In this document: positions 24,801-39,800 of the stretch, piece after piece | Layout of the letters: every line of letters begins with the position of its first letter | Numbering within the stretch: the stretch's first letter is position 1 | Assembly: GCA_019916065.1 (NCBI GenBank) | Contig: CM034238.1 | Span: 30,823,721-30,887,720 of the forward strand | Length of the DNA: 64,000 nt | Reading direction: 5' to 3' | Origin: Vitellaria paradoxa | Lineage: Eukaryota > Streptophyta > Magnoliopsida > Ericales > Sapotaceae | Notes under the pieces: model-generated | What the model was told of the DNA's origin: nothing | The model's database searches: none | The model's input: the letters and a program-made list of their open reading frames with translations, nothing else | Made by a program: the position numbers and the translations under genes

Positions 24801-27800
24801 TTCAGAACCTAGCACACATAACACTTCTTTTGAATCCCAAGCTATTATCCCAGAACCTAACACAGGTAACACTTCTTTTGAATCCCTACCTATTGTCCCA
24901 GTTACCATGATCTAGATTGCCCTATTGCCTTGAGAAAAGAAGTATAGACTTGTACCAAGCACCCGATTGGGAACTACATATCTGTCATCTCAATATCAGT
25001 CATTTGTGGCAAATATGACTACTATGCAAGTTCCATAATCCATTTAGGAAGCTCTGACTAAACCAGAATGGAAAAAGGCGGTGTGGGATGAGATGCAAAC
25101 TCTTAAGAAGAATGGCACTTGGGTTCTGTCAAAATTACCACATGGGAAGCATACTGTAGGCTGTAAGTGCATCTTCACAATAAAATACCAGGCTGATGGG
25201 AGCATCGATAGGTTTAAATCTTGATTAATAGCAAAAGGCTTTACTCAGTCATATGGCATTGATTACTAAGGAACTTTTGCACTAGTTGCAAAATTAAATA
25301 CTATACGGGTGCTCTTAAGTTTGGCAGCTAACCTTGATTGGCTTCTGTTCAAACTAGATGTGAAGAATGCTTTTCTAAATGGAGATCTCATTGAAGAAGT
25401 GTACATGGACATCCCTTCAGGATTTGAATCTTCAGATAACAAAGGAAGAGTGTGGAAGCTAAAAGATCTTTGTATAGTCTAAAACAATCTCCACGAGCAT
25501 GGTTTGACAGGTTCAACAAGACTGTTAGACAAATAAGTTATACATAGTGTCAATCTGATCGTACTTTTTTCATTAGACGGTCTCTCAATGGTCAAGTTGC
25601 AATTCTCATTGTTTATGTCAATAATATTATCTTGACAGGGGACCATACGGAAGAACTAAATAATCTCAAGAAGGCCTTAGCAAAGGAATTTGAGACCAAG
25701 GACTTGGGTCAACTAAAATATTTTCTAGGGATGGAGGTGGCTTAGTCAAGACAGGCAATTTATGTGGCAAAACGCGAGTATGTCATTGACTTACTTAAGG
25801 AGACGGGCATGGTAAGGTGTAAACCCACCGATACACTTATGGATTCTAGTACTAAGCTGGGGGCAGAGACATACTACAGTCTAGTAGACAGGGGAAGATA
25901 TCAAAGACTTGTAGAAAAACTATTTTACCTATCACACACTAGACCAGACATCGGATTTGCCGTTAAGTGTGGTCAGCCAGTTTATGTATGATCCGATAGA
26001 TGAATACCTGGTAGCAGTGCTCAGAATTCTAAGGTATCTAAAGATGAAAATTGGGAAAGGTTTGTACTTCAAGAATGACAGGGGGAGATATCAAAGACTT
26101 GTAGAAAAACTGATTTACTTATCACACACCAGACCAGACATCGGATTTGTTGTAAGTGTGGTCAGCCAGTTTATGTATGATTTGATAGATGAACACCTGG
26201 AAGCAGTGCTCAGAATTCTAAGGTATCTAAAGATGAAAATTGGGAAAGGTTCGTACTTTAAGAAATGCTCCATGTGCAATCTTGAAGTGTTTGTGGATGT
26301 AGATTAGATTGGTTCTCACTGATAGGAAATCCACTTTAGAATATTACACCTATGTGGGTAATCTTGTGACATGGTGCAGCAAAAGCAACCTGTGGTGTCT
26401 AGAAGCAGTGCAGAAGCAGAATTTAGGGTTATGACTATGGGTATATGTGAAGGAATGTGGTTGGAGAGACTCTTGAAAGAGATTGGAATCACTTCTACAC
26501 AAACGATGAAAGTACACTGTGATAATTAGTCATCCATTTGTATTGCTAAGAATTTAGTGCATCATAATAAGACCAAACATGTGGAAATTGATCGTTACTT
26601 TATCAAGGAGAAAATTGACAACACTGTGCAGTTGCACTATGTTCCTACATGTCGGCAAATCTCAGGCATCCTTACAAGCTCTTCCCAGGAAAACCTTTGA
26701 AGATTTGAGTTCCAAGCTTGGCTTGATTAATATCTACACCCAACTTGAGGGGGAGTGTCAAAATCCCGGAGGAGCCAATAAATGCTCTTCCAAAGAAAAC
26801 CTTTAAAGATTTGAGTTTCAAGCTAGGTTCAATCAACATCCACACCCAGCTTGAGGAGGAGTGTTGAAATCTTGGATAAGCCAATAAATCCCTAATTTAT
26901 AGGGATTAGTCAATGATTGATTTTATCTTATTTCTATTCTAGGATTCACTAGACACAATTAGTTTCCCAATTATGTGTTTACCTTATATATTTGTGGCAC
27001 TATATGTAGGTAACCCTACTTTGTATTAAAAAACACAACAATTAATGGAATAAAAAGAAAAAGGAGTGAAATTCTCCCGTCTTTGAAAATTGACAAAAAC
27101 TTCTTCTTTATGTTTGTTTCTTTAATCTATGGAACAATATTAACACTACCTACCTCTGATTTGAAGAAAATATGAAGAAAATTGAAAGACAAAAAAACAA
27201 CTAAGCTCCTAACTTCATAAGCATAGATCTCTCACCTCGTCACAATCTCTGCAAACCATCACCACCATGTTGATCACCGTGGCTGAAGTTCAAAACTCTT
27301 ATAACTTCCTCCAAGTCTCTCTCTCTCTTTCGGCTAGGAGAGAAGAAAAAAAAGAAAAAGAAGAAAAGTAAGGGGGAAAAAGGGGGTTCGTCCCCCGACC
27401 CAAACCCAAGGCCACAAACACAACTTTGGCCAAACTAAGGAAAATGAAACGAATACAACTACCTAGATTGAATCTCCAACTCAAATGTAAAAATAGGTCA
27501 AAACTTTAAATAATGGTCAAAATAAAATATTGGATATTACATTAACATTAAAGGTACACGATGATCACATAAAATACTTGATGCATCCCTCGATGGTACT
27601 TAAATCAGATTGCCTTTTATCTTTCACTATATGGTACTCAAATATATATATATATTTTAATTTTTTATTATATGAGATTCCTAGCGAATAACTTGTGCCT
27701 TAGGCACTCCTCAACTAAAATTAAATATGCACGCATTGAGGAGAGAGGGACATTTTTTTCTTTTTCAATGCAACTCTTTAAATATCATCATTAATTTTAA

Positions 27801-30800
27801 CTCAATGGTCTAAAAGTAACCCAAAGACTGGACAGGAGTTTGAGGGAAAGCTTTGGTTTGTAATAGATCTCAGCCATTCGTTGAAAAATAAAACTCAATC
27901 TTAGTCTTTGGATTTTAGTTTGTGAGGGGGATATTTTTGAAATGTGTTGTGTTTTATTGTATAGATGAATCCATCTTATGTTTTTCTAGTTATATTACTT
28001 GGAGAGGTTGGAGAGGTATGGAGAAGTTAGAAGAGAAACCAAAAAGGCAGTTAGTAAGGCTAAGGCAAAGACATTTGAGGATTTATATAGGCGACTTGAT
28101 ACTAAGGAGGGCGAAAGAGAGATATTCAAGCTTTCTAAATCTAGAGATAGACGGACCAAGGATTTAAACCAAGTTAAATGCATTAAGGATGAGGATGAAA
28201 AGGTATTAGTAAAGGAAGAGGAGATAAAGGAGCGTTGGAAGAGCTACTTGTACAAGTTATTTAACGAAAGCAGTAGTATTGACATACATTTGGGGCAGTT
28301 TACCACTTTTAGGGAAGAATTAAATTTTATGTTTTATAGGAGAATCAGTAGAGAAGAAGTAAAAGAAGTATTAAAAAGGTTGAACAATGGAAAAGCGGTT
28401 GGGCCAGATGGTATCCCTATTGAGGTTTGGAGGTGCTTAGGAGAGGATGGCATAAGTTAGCTGACAAAACTTTTTAATGTAGTGCTAAAGAGCAAGAAGA
28501 TGCCTGATGCATGGAGGAAAAGTATCCTTATACCCATGTACAAGAACAAAGGAGATATTCAGAACTGTGCGAACTACCGCGGGATTAAATTGATGAGCCA
28601 TACGATGAAATTATGGGAGAGAGTTATTGAGAGAAGACTAAGAAGGACAACAAACGTTTCAGAGAACCAATTTGGTTTCATGCTTGGAAGATCAACCATG
28701 GAGGCTATCTTTCTCTTGAGGAGGTTAATGGAACAGTATAGAGAAGGTCAAAAAGATTTACATATGGTGTTCATCGATTTAGAGAAGGCATATGATCGGG
28801 CTCCTAGGGAGATTCTATGGAGGGTATTGGAAAAGAAAGGAGCGTGTGTCGCATATATTGAGGCGATAAAGGACATGTATGATAGAGCCATGACATCTAT
28901 ACGGACGACTGGTGGAGAGACTAATGAGTTCCCTATCACGATTGGTTTACATCAAGGCTCAGCGTTAAGTCCGTACTTGTTTGCTTTAGTTATGGATGAG
29001 ATTACAAGACATATTTAGGATGAGGTGCCGTGGTGTATGCTATTTGCAGATGATATTGTTTTAGTAGATGAGACGAGAGAAGGAGTGAATGCTAAGCTAG
29101 AATTGTGGTGGGATATGTTGGAGACAAAAGGGTTTAGGCTAAGCCGATGCAAGACGGAATATATGGAATGTAAGTTTAGTCAAAGTAGGATAACGGGCAG
29201 TATAGAAGTAAGTTTAGGCACACAAAAGATTATAAAGAAAGATAAATTTAGGTACCTTGGATCTATGGTGCAACAGGATGGAGGGGTTGATACTGATGTA
29301 AGTCACAGGATTCAAGCTGGGTGGACCAAATGGAGGAGTGCTTCGGGGGTTTTGTGCGACCGAAAAATCCCCCTCAAGGTAAAAGGAAAGTATTATAAGG
29401 TAGCGGTTAGACCAGCGCTGCTATATAGATCAGAGTTTTGGGCAGTAAAGCATAATCATGGTCAGAAGATGGCAGTTGCGGAGATGAGGATGCTAAGGTG
29501 GATGTGCGGGATTACAAGGAAAGATAGGAATAGGAATGAGGAGATTAGGGGCAAAGTAGGAATAGCACCGATTGAAGATAAAATGAGTAAAAACCGATTA
29601 AGATGGTTTGGCCATGTTAGAAGACGTCCAGCAGAGGCACCTGTTAGAAGGTGTAAAAGTATGGAGATTGCCAGGAGTAGGAGAGGTAGAGGAAGACCCA
29701 AGAGAAGCTGGAAAGAAATCATTAAACATGACCTGACCTACCTAAATTTATCGGAGGACATGCCCCTAAACAGATCTAATTAGCGTCGACAAATCCATAT
29801 AGCCGACCCCACCTAGTGGGAAAAGGCTTGGTTTGGTTTGGTTTGATTTATTACTTCTTTTGATGTTAGTTAAAAAGTAGTTTTGGTTGTCACAATATAT
29901 TCTTGATACTGACAGCTTTGTTCGACAACTTACTGCACAAATTTGTCTTTTGGAATTGTGACTGTAATAATTTTGAATGCATCTCCGATAAATTAAGAAA
30001 CTTGTGAGCTTTATTGGTGATGATTATAAGCATAAATCCTTCAAATTTGAGTAAGGGAATTCTCGTGGTGCTTATTTCTTTAACAGCAGTTTTCTCATCA
30101 GTCGTACTAGTTTGAAATCTTCAAGTGAATGTGGAGCTACTAACAAAAAGAAGTCAATGAGAAGATACTGAATGAGAGCACTTTAACCTCTGTGAGAGCA
30201 CTTTTATCTCAATTATTTTAGGAACTTCTTATTATAACAAATCATGACTACATATATATTATATTTATTTTGGAGGGGGCAGTAGCTTGAAGAACTAGCG
30301 TAGGCAAAACAAGACACAAAACATGCTAAGCAAGACACAAAACATGCTAAGCCTACGCCAAAGAATGCCTTGAAATACCCATCCACGAATCAACTAGAAA
30401 TAGTGAAATGTTTCTCTTTATACGTATTCCTGCTTGCCAAGTCTTAACAAGCATAAAATTTCAGCCCAATTTGAAAAAGAAAGATTGAAAGTGGAATGAT
30501 CAGCCTAAGTACAAATTCTCTAGAGGAAAAGGGTGCAGCTGAGTCCTTGTGTATGTCAATGCGATTAGCTGTGGTGTTGTTGGCAAAATAATGTAGTTGA
30601 AGAGATGAGTTGAAGAGATGCTATGAATTTTGACATCTGTGTTACACACTAGAACTCTACCATGTCAAATGATTCAAAAGAAGATAGTGACACAGATATT
30701 GCTCAATTTTGAACTTGAATAGTGTACTTCCTGTTAGATAACTTGGATTCAATTGGATGTGACTCTAGGATTCTAGCCACTCATTGGAACCTCGAGTTCC

Positions 30801-33800
30801 TTACGATCCTTTTTTCTTTTCTTTGGTTTATCTATTTCCAACATGGCATTGCTTGCCGAAAAAATTATAATAATTATTGTGATTCAATTTCTAATGTCAA
30901 TAAATTTCATGGTTTTTTGTTCTTATCCCTTTGCTTTTTAGTTTGGAAACTTTGGGTGACAAGTGCATGAAAATTTTCAAGCTGACAGATGAATTTGTTC
31001 TTCCTCAGAATTTCACACTGCAATTTAAATCAACTGTAGTTTCTGACGTAGTTGACAATAATTTGGAACCATCGATATTTTGCTTTTAATGAACATTGAT
31101 CAAAAGTGCATTTACTTAATGCGGCAATCGTATGCCAAGTGGTTTCCAAATCATATAACTGAAGCTTCTCCTTTTCTGCATGTCAGTGGGGATTTGAGCA
31201 CCGATCGTGTTTCATGAAGAACCATGCAATGATCATCGTCCGGTTGATTTCTGGGTATGTTTCTCTTAACAATTGAGCTTCTAAAATATGAAGTTGAAGG
31301 GCCAAGTTTTATGCAAAGCCATTCAAAAGTACACACAAAGATTAGTCACAAGAGTCATAACCTAAATTGAGTTCACATTTATAAGAACACCAACATAGTA
31401 TAAGGCCGAAGGGATTGTTTATGCTCACTGTTGGTTAGATGCTCTTGAATCATCTCCTTCGCAACAACTTCTCAAGATGCAATTTGTGTGTTTCTTTGAT
31501 AGGGAAGCAAGATGTGCTTCTGTTTTAAAGTTTTGAATGGATTTGATCTACAGTGAGAGCATAATTAACCTATTTTCTTTCCTTCTTCAACCTCTTCTAA
31601 ATAAATCTTCTCATATTATCTCTAGCTCCACATTCACACACTATTTTTTTTTTTTTTTTATCTCCATATACGTATAAATGGGAAAGAACCAAAATTACGT
31701 GTTTGGTAATCAACTCTAATATCCAATTGTAGTGCCATTTGCATATGTAGTTTTTGGATAACATATATTCTATGTTCATTCAACTTAAAATATTTGGGAT
31801 TAGATTTGGTGAGATAACAAGTCCTGAAGTTAGGTAGAGCAAATGGGAGGATGCACTGGGTAGTCAAGATAGCCCAGCTGAACATGACTTCATAAGGCTG
31901 TGTGTTCCCTCTACCATGCAACTTCATGATTTCTTATACATTCATTCAAAACTGTTGATCTTACTATGTCAATCTGATCCCAGAACTGTTTTTCGTTCAC
32001 CCTTCTATGTCTAAATTTGCTAATATATACCACTTACACAGAAAACGCTCCAGGTCGTTGCCAAATTAAGAAAGCGAAATGGTATTTTGTAGGATTAGTT
32101 ATCCTGAGTTCTATATGATTTTCGGAAGCATAACATGTTGGGAGCAGATAATACATTTGGGTGTGTGCTATTGTTAATGTACATCAACTGTATTCATGTC
32201 TCTGTATTTAATATAGGAAGATGTATGTATCTGTATTTAATATAGGGAGATGTATCTAGCTTATAGGTAATCTAAACAGTCACTTTTTGTACACGTGTGA
32301 ATGTAATCACAAGAGAACCCAGTTGGGTATGTCGAGTCTTTCGATAAATCATTCTTTTTCACATAGTATCAGAGCCTATCAGGGTTCTCATTCTCAGCCT
32401 TCATTTCTGATTTTCACCTCTATTCTGCTCTATTTTGTGCCCAAAATAGAGCTGTCTTCATCTTTTCTTTTCTGGCCTTCATTGCCATTGTTGTTCCTAG
32501 CCTTCATTAGCAGAAAAATCCCTCAGTTTTACCTTAGACTCGAATCAATATGTCTGAGATCACATCTTCCAGAACTACTAGACAATCCAAGGAGATCATA
32601 ATGTGGCAAACGTCCAGAGATCTTCTGAATATGCAAGGAGCATATAGGCTGAACAGAAAGAATTACCTAAAGTGGTCTCATTTCATCCAAAATACTTGAA
32701 AGGGAAAGAAAAATTGAGTCATCTTCTTGGGACAGGACCAAAGAAGGATGACCTAAAATTCGAAGTATGGGATGTCATGGTTATGGAATTCCATGAACCC
32801 AGAATCCAGCGACACCTTTATGTTCTTGTCCACAGCAAAGGAGATTTGGAAAGCTGTTCGACAGATATACTCCAAGGCTCGTGATGCAGCACAAGTCTTT
32901 GAGATTAAAGTTAAAGTTAGTGGAACAAAATAGGGCAGTAAAACGGTAAATGAATATGAAAATTTATTGCAAAATTTGTGACAAGAACTTGACCATTATT
33001 GGTGCGTTGAAACAAAATGCCCAGAAGATGTAGCAATCCTAAAGAACTTCATCGAGAAAGATCAAAAGTTTATGATTTTTTGGTAGGACTTAATGCTGAT
33101 TTTGATCAAGTCAGAGTCCAGTTTCTTAGCAAAGAGGAATTGCCATCTCTGAACGAAGCCATTTCCCTAATTCATGCTAAAGAAAGCCATAGAGTGGTTA
33201 TGCTTGAACCCCAAATCATGGAAGGATCTGCAATGGTAACTACTGTTGAACCACCATCTAAGGAGAGTGGAAAGGTAGATTTATCAAGGTCCTGAAGTCA
33301 AGACAAATAAAATGCCTCCTGGTGTAATTACTGTAAGAAATCAGGACACACGAAAAAAACTGCTAGAAGTTGCATGGCAAACTGCCAAGCAAGGAGTGGA
33401 ATCAACGAAGAAGACAATAGAAGAATCAAAGCCAAGCCAACGCTACTGTAAATCAAAACTAGCCAAGTTAAGAAAGGCATCCGAGTTTCAGAGAGTTCAA
33501 CAAAGAGGAGATAGACAAGTTAAGACAACTTTTGGGATCTTTAGAGAAACCCACTGGTGCATGTTCTCTTGCACTCTTAGGTAAGTTCCCTATTTCTCAA
33601 AGATTAAATGTCTCATATAATGGTATTAAAGATTTATGGATTATCGACTCGAGCCACTGATCATATGACTCACTTTTCACTAAGTTTAGCACATACACTC
33701 CCTATCCAAGTAGTAGGAAAATAGCCGTTATAGATGGTTCTATTTCTAACATCGTTGGCCTAGGGGATACTCATATCTCTCCATCTCTCGCCTTAAAAAG

Positions 33801-36800
33801 TGTGCTTCATGTTCCTAAATTATCCACCAATGTGATGTCCATACAGCAACTCACTCATCACATGAACTGTAATGTACTTTTTTATCCTTCCTATTATCTA
33901 TTCCAAGACTAAGATTCGAGGAGGAGGATTGGACTTGCTAAGGAGAAAGAAGTCTATACTATCTAGAGGAATCAGGCAAATCAAATATTGTCAGGAATAA
34001 ATTTTCTTTGTCGTTTTTATCATTATCCAATAAAGACACCATTTGGCTTTATCATTTTAGATTAGGACATCCATCGTTTAGGATCCTAAAAATTATGTTT
34101 CTAGCTTTGTTTAAAGGGTTGAGGAACGAACATTTTCATTGTGAGGTTTGTGAATTTGCAAAACATAAACGTGTACCATTTCCAATCAGAAATGAAAAAA
34201 GTTCTATTCTATTTCATCTGATTCGTAGTGATATTTGGGGACCTTTGATAGTTCCAAATGTGTCTAGCTCTCGTTGGTTTATTTGGTTAATGATGTTTGC
34301 ACTAGGGTTTCTTGGATCTTTTTTCTCAAATCTAAATTCGATGTTAGCAGTATTCTTCCAAATTTTCATAACATGATTCAAAATTAGTTTGGTGTTAAAA
34401 CAAAAAGATTTTGATCAGATAATGCTCAACCTTATTTCAATCAAATCCTATCCTCATACTTTCAAAAGGAAGGCATTGTTTATGAATCTCCGTGTATTAG
34501 TAACCCACAACAAAATGGCATTGTAAAATAAAAAAATGGTCACTTGTTGGCAACCACTCAAGCCTTTTTTTTTCATCAAAATGTTCCAAAGAGCTATTTG
34601 GGGGAAGCTGTCCTCATGGCTGCATATATGATCAACCGATTGCCCTCAAGGTTTTTGGGGTTTAAAACATCAGTGGAAACTCTCTAAATTCTATCCTGAT
34701 CTCAGAATCACAAATAACCTCACTCTTAGAATTTTTGGGTGCACTGCATTTGTTCATATTCATAGTCATAATAGAGGAAAGTTAGATCCAAGGGCTGTTA
34801 AGTGCGTCTTTGTGTGATATTCTCCAATTCAGAGGGGGTATAAATGGAACCATCTACCTATGAGAAAATTTTTATTTTTGCTGATGTTACATTTAAGGAA
34901 CAAAAATCCTATTTCACTCAACCTTATCTTCAGGGGGAGTCATTGTCACATATGAAAGATAAGGATAGGGACTTGTTTCTGCTTGAACTACCATCTACAA
35001 TACCTCAACCATCCCAACCTCTTGCTCCTATGTTATCTCCTCAACCTGAATCTCGCGTCAAGTGGATCATCCCAAGCGACAGAGTCATCCCAAACAAAGC
35101 CAACTTCTTCACCTATGACAAGGAATAAAACACTCCGAGACATTTAACTTTGACAAGGTTTACTCTAGGTGTATAGATCCGGACATGACTCTAGATCAAG
35201 TCAAGAGTCACAAGCCATTCCTAGAATTGAGGTAAGTACAGTTACAAACGATATTCTCCTCAGTTAGCCAATGACTATCACCCTCCTATTGTTGTTAGGA
35301 AAGGCACAAGGGAGTGCACTAAATATTCTTTGTATCCTCTAGTGAAGTTTGTGTCATTTGAAAGATTTTCACCATCACATAAAAACTTCCTAGTCAAGTT
35401 AAATGCCATTCATATTCCTAATACTATTTCTGAGGCATTATCCGATGAGAAGTGGAAAATGCCATGAGAGAAGAAATGCATGCACTTGAAAAAAATAATA
35501 CATGGGAGGTTGTTGATCTGCCATTAGGGAAGAAAGTTGTGGGATGCAAATGGATGTTTATAATGAAGTACAGGTCAAATGGTTGATTAGAAAGATACAA
35601 AACCAAACTTGTGGCAAAGTGGTACATACAAACTTAGAGTGTTAACTATTAGGAGACGTTTTCTCCAGTGGCTAAGATGAACACAGTCAGAATTTTGCTA
35701 TCACTAACCTCCAACTTCAACTGGTAATTGGAGCAGTTTGATGTAAAAAATGCCTTTCTTCATGGCAATTTGGAAGAAGAGATATACATGGAAATTTCTC
35801 TAGGATTCAAGGGGAATACAAAAAACAACAAAGTCTATAGGTTGAATAAAGCATTATATGGTCTCAAGCAATCTCCTAGAGCCTGGTTTGGTAAATTTTC
35901 CAAAGTGATGCTAGCCACCGGATATAGACAGAGTAATGGAGACCGTACACTTTTTATTAAGTACTCAGATTCGGGGGAAGTAACAACTCTTGGTTTATGT
36001 CGATGATATAATTATGTCAGGGAACGATGAAAAAGAATAAGAAGCCTTGGAAAAATGTCTAACCAAGGAATTTGAGATAAAAGAACTTGGTAGATTGAAG
36101 TATTTTTTTGGGAATTGAAGTAGCTCCTTCCAACGAAGACATTCTTATTTTAGAGCAAAAGTATGTCATAGACCTCTTGAGGTAGACAGGAAAGTTATCT
36201 TGCAAACTAGTATCCACACCAATTGACTCAAATAAAAAACTTGGAGAAGTAAATGAAGATTCAACTATAGATAAAGAAATGTATCAGAGGCTAGTAAGGA
36301 AGCTCATATATCTGGCTCATACTCGGCCAAACATTGTGTTTGCTAGAAGCATGGAAAGTCAGTTTATGCAAAATCCCAAAGAGATTCACTTGCAGGTAGT
36401 AAATAGGATACTACATTACCTAAAAGGAAATCCTGGTAAAGGCATTCTGTTTAGATGAAATGGTGGTGATGTAAACCCTTGATCGAATGCCTCAAACCTA
36501 GGAAAGCTAATATCAAGATCAAAGAATGTAGAATCAAGACCCGTTGATTTCTTGAATCAAGAACCTTGGATTGAAGATAGAAGAACGCCGCAAGAACAAA
36601 TTCTTGATAAGTTCAGAAGTTCTCTGAAGAACAAGAGGAAAACACACCTCACGTTAATGCAAAATAATACTCTAATTCTGTTATTGATGGTTCAATCCCG
36701 AATTTACAAGAGTTTTTACAAAGAAAACTAGCCCTAATTAATCAATTAGGCCTAATTAAATAGCCCAAATCTATCCTAATAATAAATCACACCCACGGGC

Positions 36801-39800
36801 CATTTTAATTAATAAAGTTTGGCCCAAAAACATTAAAACAATGGCACAAACCCAAATCCTATTTAAAACATACGTTTAAAACCTAAACTTAAAGCCCAAA
36901 GTAAGTCTTAAAGTCTTAAAAATCTTAAACATAAAGTAAAACCCAAAACATAATTAAAACACTCTTTAAAAGCCCAATTCGCCTCTTCAATTAGTGGTCT
37001 AGACTGCCAACCTTGACTTTTTTTCATTTTGGTTATGGAAGTTCTCAGCAGGGATGATGAATAAGGCAGAACAAGCAGGTTACATTGAAGGGTTTTCTAT
37101 GTCAACTAGCAATCGGAACATTAGTGTCTCTCACATTCTATTTACAGATGACTCCATTGTTTTTTGTGGAGCAGATTTGTTAGACCTATAAATAGTTAGT
37201 TATAGTTAGTTAAACAACCTACCTAATAAGGAATGGCTGTTAGGCTGTTACTAAATAAAGAAAGGAGGTTGTTAGGGTGTTATAACAGAAACAGTAGTTA
37301 TGAACTGCCCTAAAAGTCAGTGAAGTAGTTAGGAGATTTGGAGGGAAAATTAGTTAGGAAAATAGCTGGGTTGTTAGTTGTGGTTTATAAATAAGGAGAG
37401 AGACCATTGTAAGGAGGGGATGAGATTTCTTTTGTTCAGTAGTTCACAGACATTCTTTCCTAATCTGTCTTCTTCTTCCATGGCCATTACAATTGGTATT
37501 AGAGCAGGCTGATCCTTGGCCTGAAAATCTGAGAAACCACCATGGCCGAAAGAACTAGAGCAGCACAGGAAGCTAAGAAGTGGGAGGAGACCATTCGGTT
37601 GTTGAAAGAAGGCAGTGAGAGGAACTCGAAGGAGATTGGAGAAATTAAGAAGTCTCTTAGAGAGTTGGGAGACATCAAGGAGATGATTGTAGCCATAAGC
37701 ATTAAGCATGATCAAATGGCAAGTCAAGTGTATGGAAAGTCGCAGCAGGAAGGGAGTGGAAGTTCAAGGAGGCGGTAACCAGAGTCATCGGAAAATGTTC
37801 CAATTGAATCTTGAGGTTTCGAAGAATGTCCCTTAAGGTCAAAAAATCTCCACTCTTCTCTTCCCTTCTATCAAAGAGTTGCGAAGGTTGAATTTCCTCG
37901 ATTTTATAGTGAAAATCCCAGCGGATGGCTGTATAAATGTGAGAGGTTTTTTGAGTATAATATAGTGAATAATTGGGATAATGTAAAGTTAGCAGTGCTG
38001 CACTTAGAAGGTTCATCTCTGCAGTGGTTTCAATGGTTCGAAAAATGCCATCAGAATATCACCTGAGAGTGGTTTAAACAAGGGCTGCTAGCAAGATTTG
38101 GCCCAAATTCTTATGAGGATGCGATGGGTGAATTAACTAAACTTAAACAAACCTCCACAGTTTAGGCCTGTCAAGAAAGATTTGAGATATTAGCTAATCA
38201 AACTCAGAATTTGCCTAAGTCCTTCTTTGTTAGCTATTTTATAAGTGGGCTAATGGAGGAAATTAGATCAGGAGTCTTGATGTTCAAGCCTAATTCCATC
38301 ACTAATGCCATAGGGTTGGCAAAATTACAAGAGTCCAGCATTGAGGCTATCTTGAAGTCAAGAATGGGACCGAAACAAGCTGCAGTTGCTGGAGACAAAA
38401 TGTATATGGGCAGTGGAGGCCAATATAAGAAAGATTGGTCCAAGGAACTAGAAGAAAAAAGGGCCAAAGGATTGTGTTTTAAATGTAATGAAAGATATAC
38501 AAAAGGACATGTATGTCGCAAGAAGCAATTATATGTTATGGAAGAGGAGGAAGAGGATCTAAAAAAGGATGGGGAGGAAGAAGAGGAGAAGGATGAAGAA
38601 CAAACCCCTAAGGAAGAGCTGTAGATTTCTTTAAATGCAATTACTAGATCAATCTCTTATAGAACAATGAGAGTAAAAGGGAATGTGAAGAAGAAGCTTA
38701 TCATAATTTTGATCGACTCAGGACGCACCCACAATTTTTTGAGTACTGATGTGGCAAAGAGAACCAGCATAGAAGTTGAAGAAACTGATCCACTGCCAGT
38801 TGCTGTTGCTAGTGGAACAAGGCTGCTGAGCACAGCCATGTGCAGGAACTTCCAGTGGGAGATGCAGGGGACTAAATTTCAGGCAGATGTAAGGATTCTG
38901 CAGTTGAAGGGATGTGACATGGTATTGGGCATTCAATGGTTAGCTACGCTGGGGCTAGTTAAGTGGGATTTCAGGAATCTTAGCATGGAATTTTCTCTCG
39001 GTGGAAGAAGACATCTATTAAGGGGAGGTAGGAAGGAAGAAATAAAAGTAGTTAGCTCTGGAAGGATGAAGAAATACCTACAAAAGCAACCACAGGGAAT
39101 TGTAGCTCAGCTTTGCTCATTACAAGTAGCTGCTAGTGACAAAGAGGAGGGCTATACAGAAGAATTGGAAGCCATACTTTCAGATTTACAGAGGTATTCC
39201 AGGCACCAAAGGAATTACCCCCGAGTAGATCTCATGACCATTGCATTCTTCTCAAACCTGGAGTTGAACCTACAAATGTTAGACTTTACAGGTATCCCCA
39301 TTTTCAAAAGGCTGAAATTGAAAAACAAGTTGAGGACATGTTGCATTCTGGAATAATAAGACCTAGTATCAGCCTTTACTCCTCACCAGTCCTCTTGGTT
39401 AAAAAAAAAAAGATGGCACTTGGAGAATGTGTGTAGATTACCGAGCACTAAACAAGGCCACTGTTAAAGATAAGTTCCCAATACCTGTCATAGATGAGCT
39501 GTTAGATGAATTGGGGGGAGCAAAATATTTTTCTAAGCTTGACCTAAGGTCTGGATACCATCAAATCAGAGTCCATCCCTCCGATATTGAAAAAACTGCA
39601 TTTAGAACTCATGAGAGACATTATGAGTTCTTAGTAATGCCATTTGGGCTTACTAATGCTCCTTCTACATTCCAAAGCTCAATGAATGAAGTCTTTAGAC
39701 CCTTCCTAAGAAAATTTATACTAGTATTCTTTGATGACATTCTTATATATAGCCACTCTTGGGAAGAACATTTGCAGCACTTAAGGGTTACTTTGGAGAG

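Larger units (their letters stand above)
24031..27145 (+). mobile_element. third copia element, 5'-truncated, with 3' LTR
   Basis: Starts within integrase ([12 protein letters not shown] at about 24037) and runs through RT and RNase H to a purine tract (26852-26861) and a 284-bp LTR. It carries two internal duplications and a mutated RT active site. Gag, protease and 5' LTR are missing. Confidence 0.88.
14821..31186 (+). other. giant MLO intron, 16,366 bp
   Basis: Intron between [12 protein letters not shown] and [12 protein letters not shown]. It holds two copia elements, a MITE, a TRIM, a large inverted repeat and a truncated LINE. The stretch 14821-15220 is plain AT-rich intron. A short segment around 15225-15350 resembles the RTE LINE 3' end on the minus strand (complement of agccaaccccattg). 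Confidence 0.88.

Noticed and set aside
31151..31336. Minus-strand open frame over the exon at 31187
   Set aside because: Antisense of a well-supported MLO exon.
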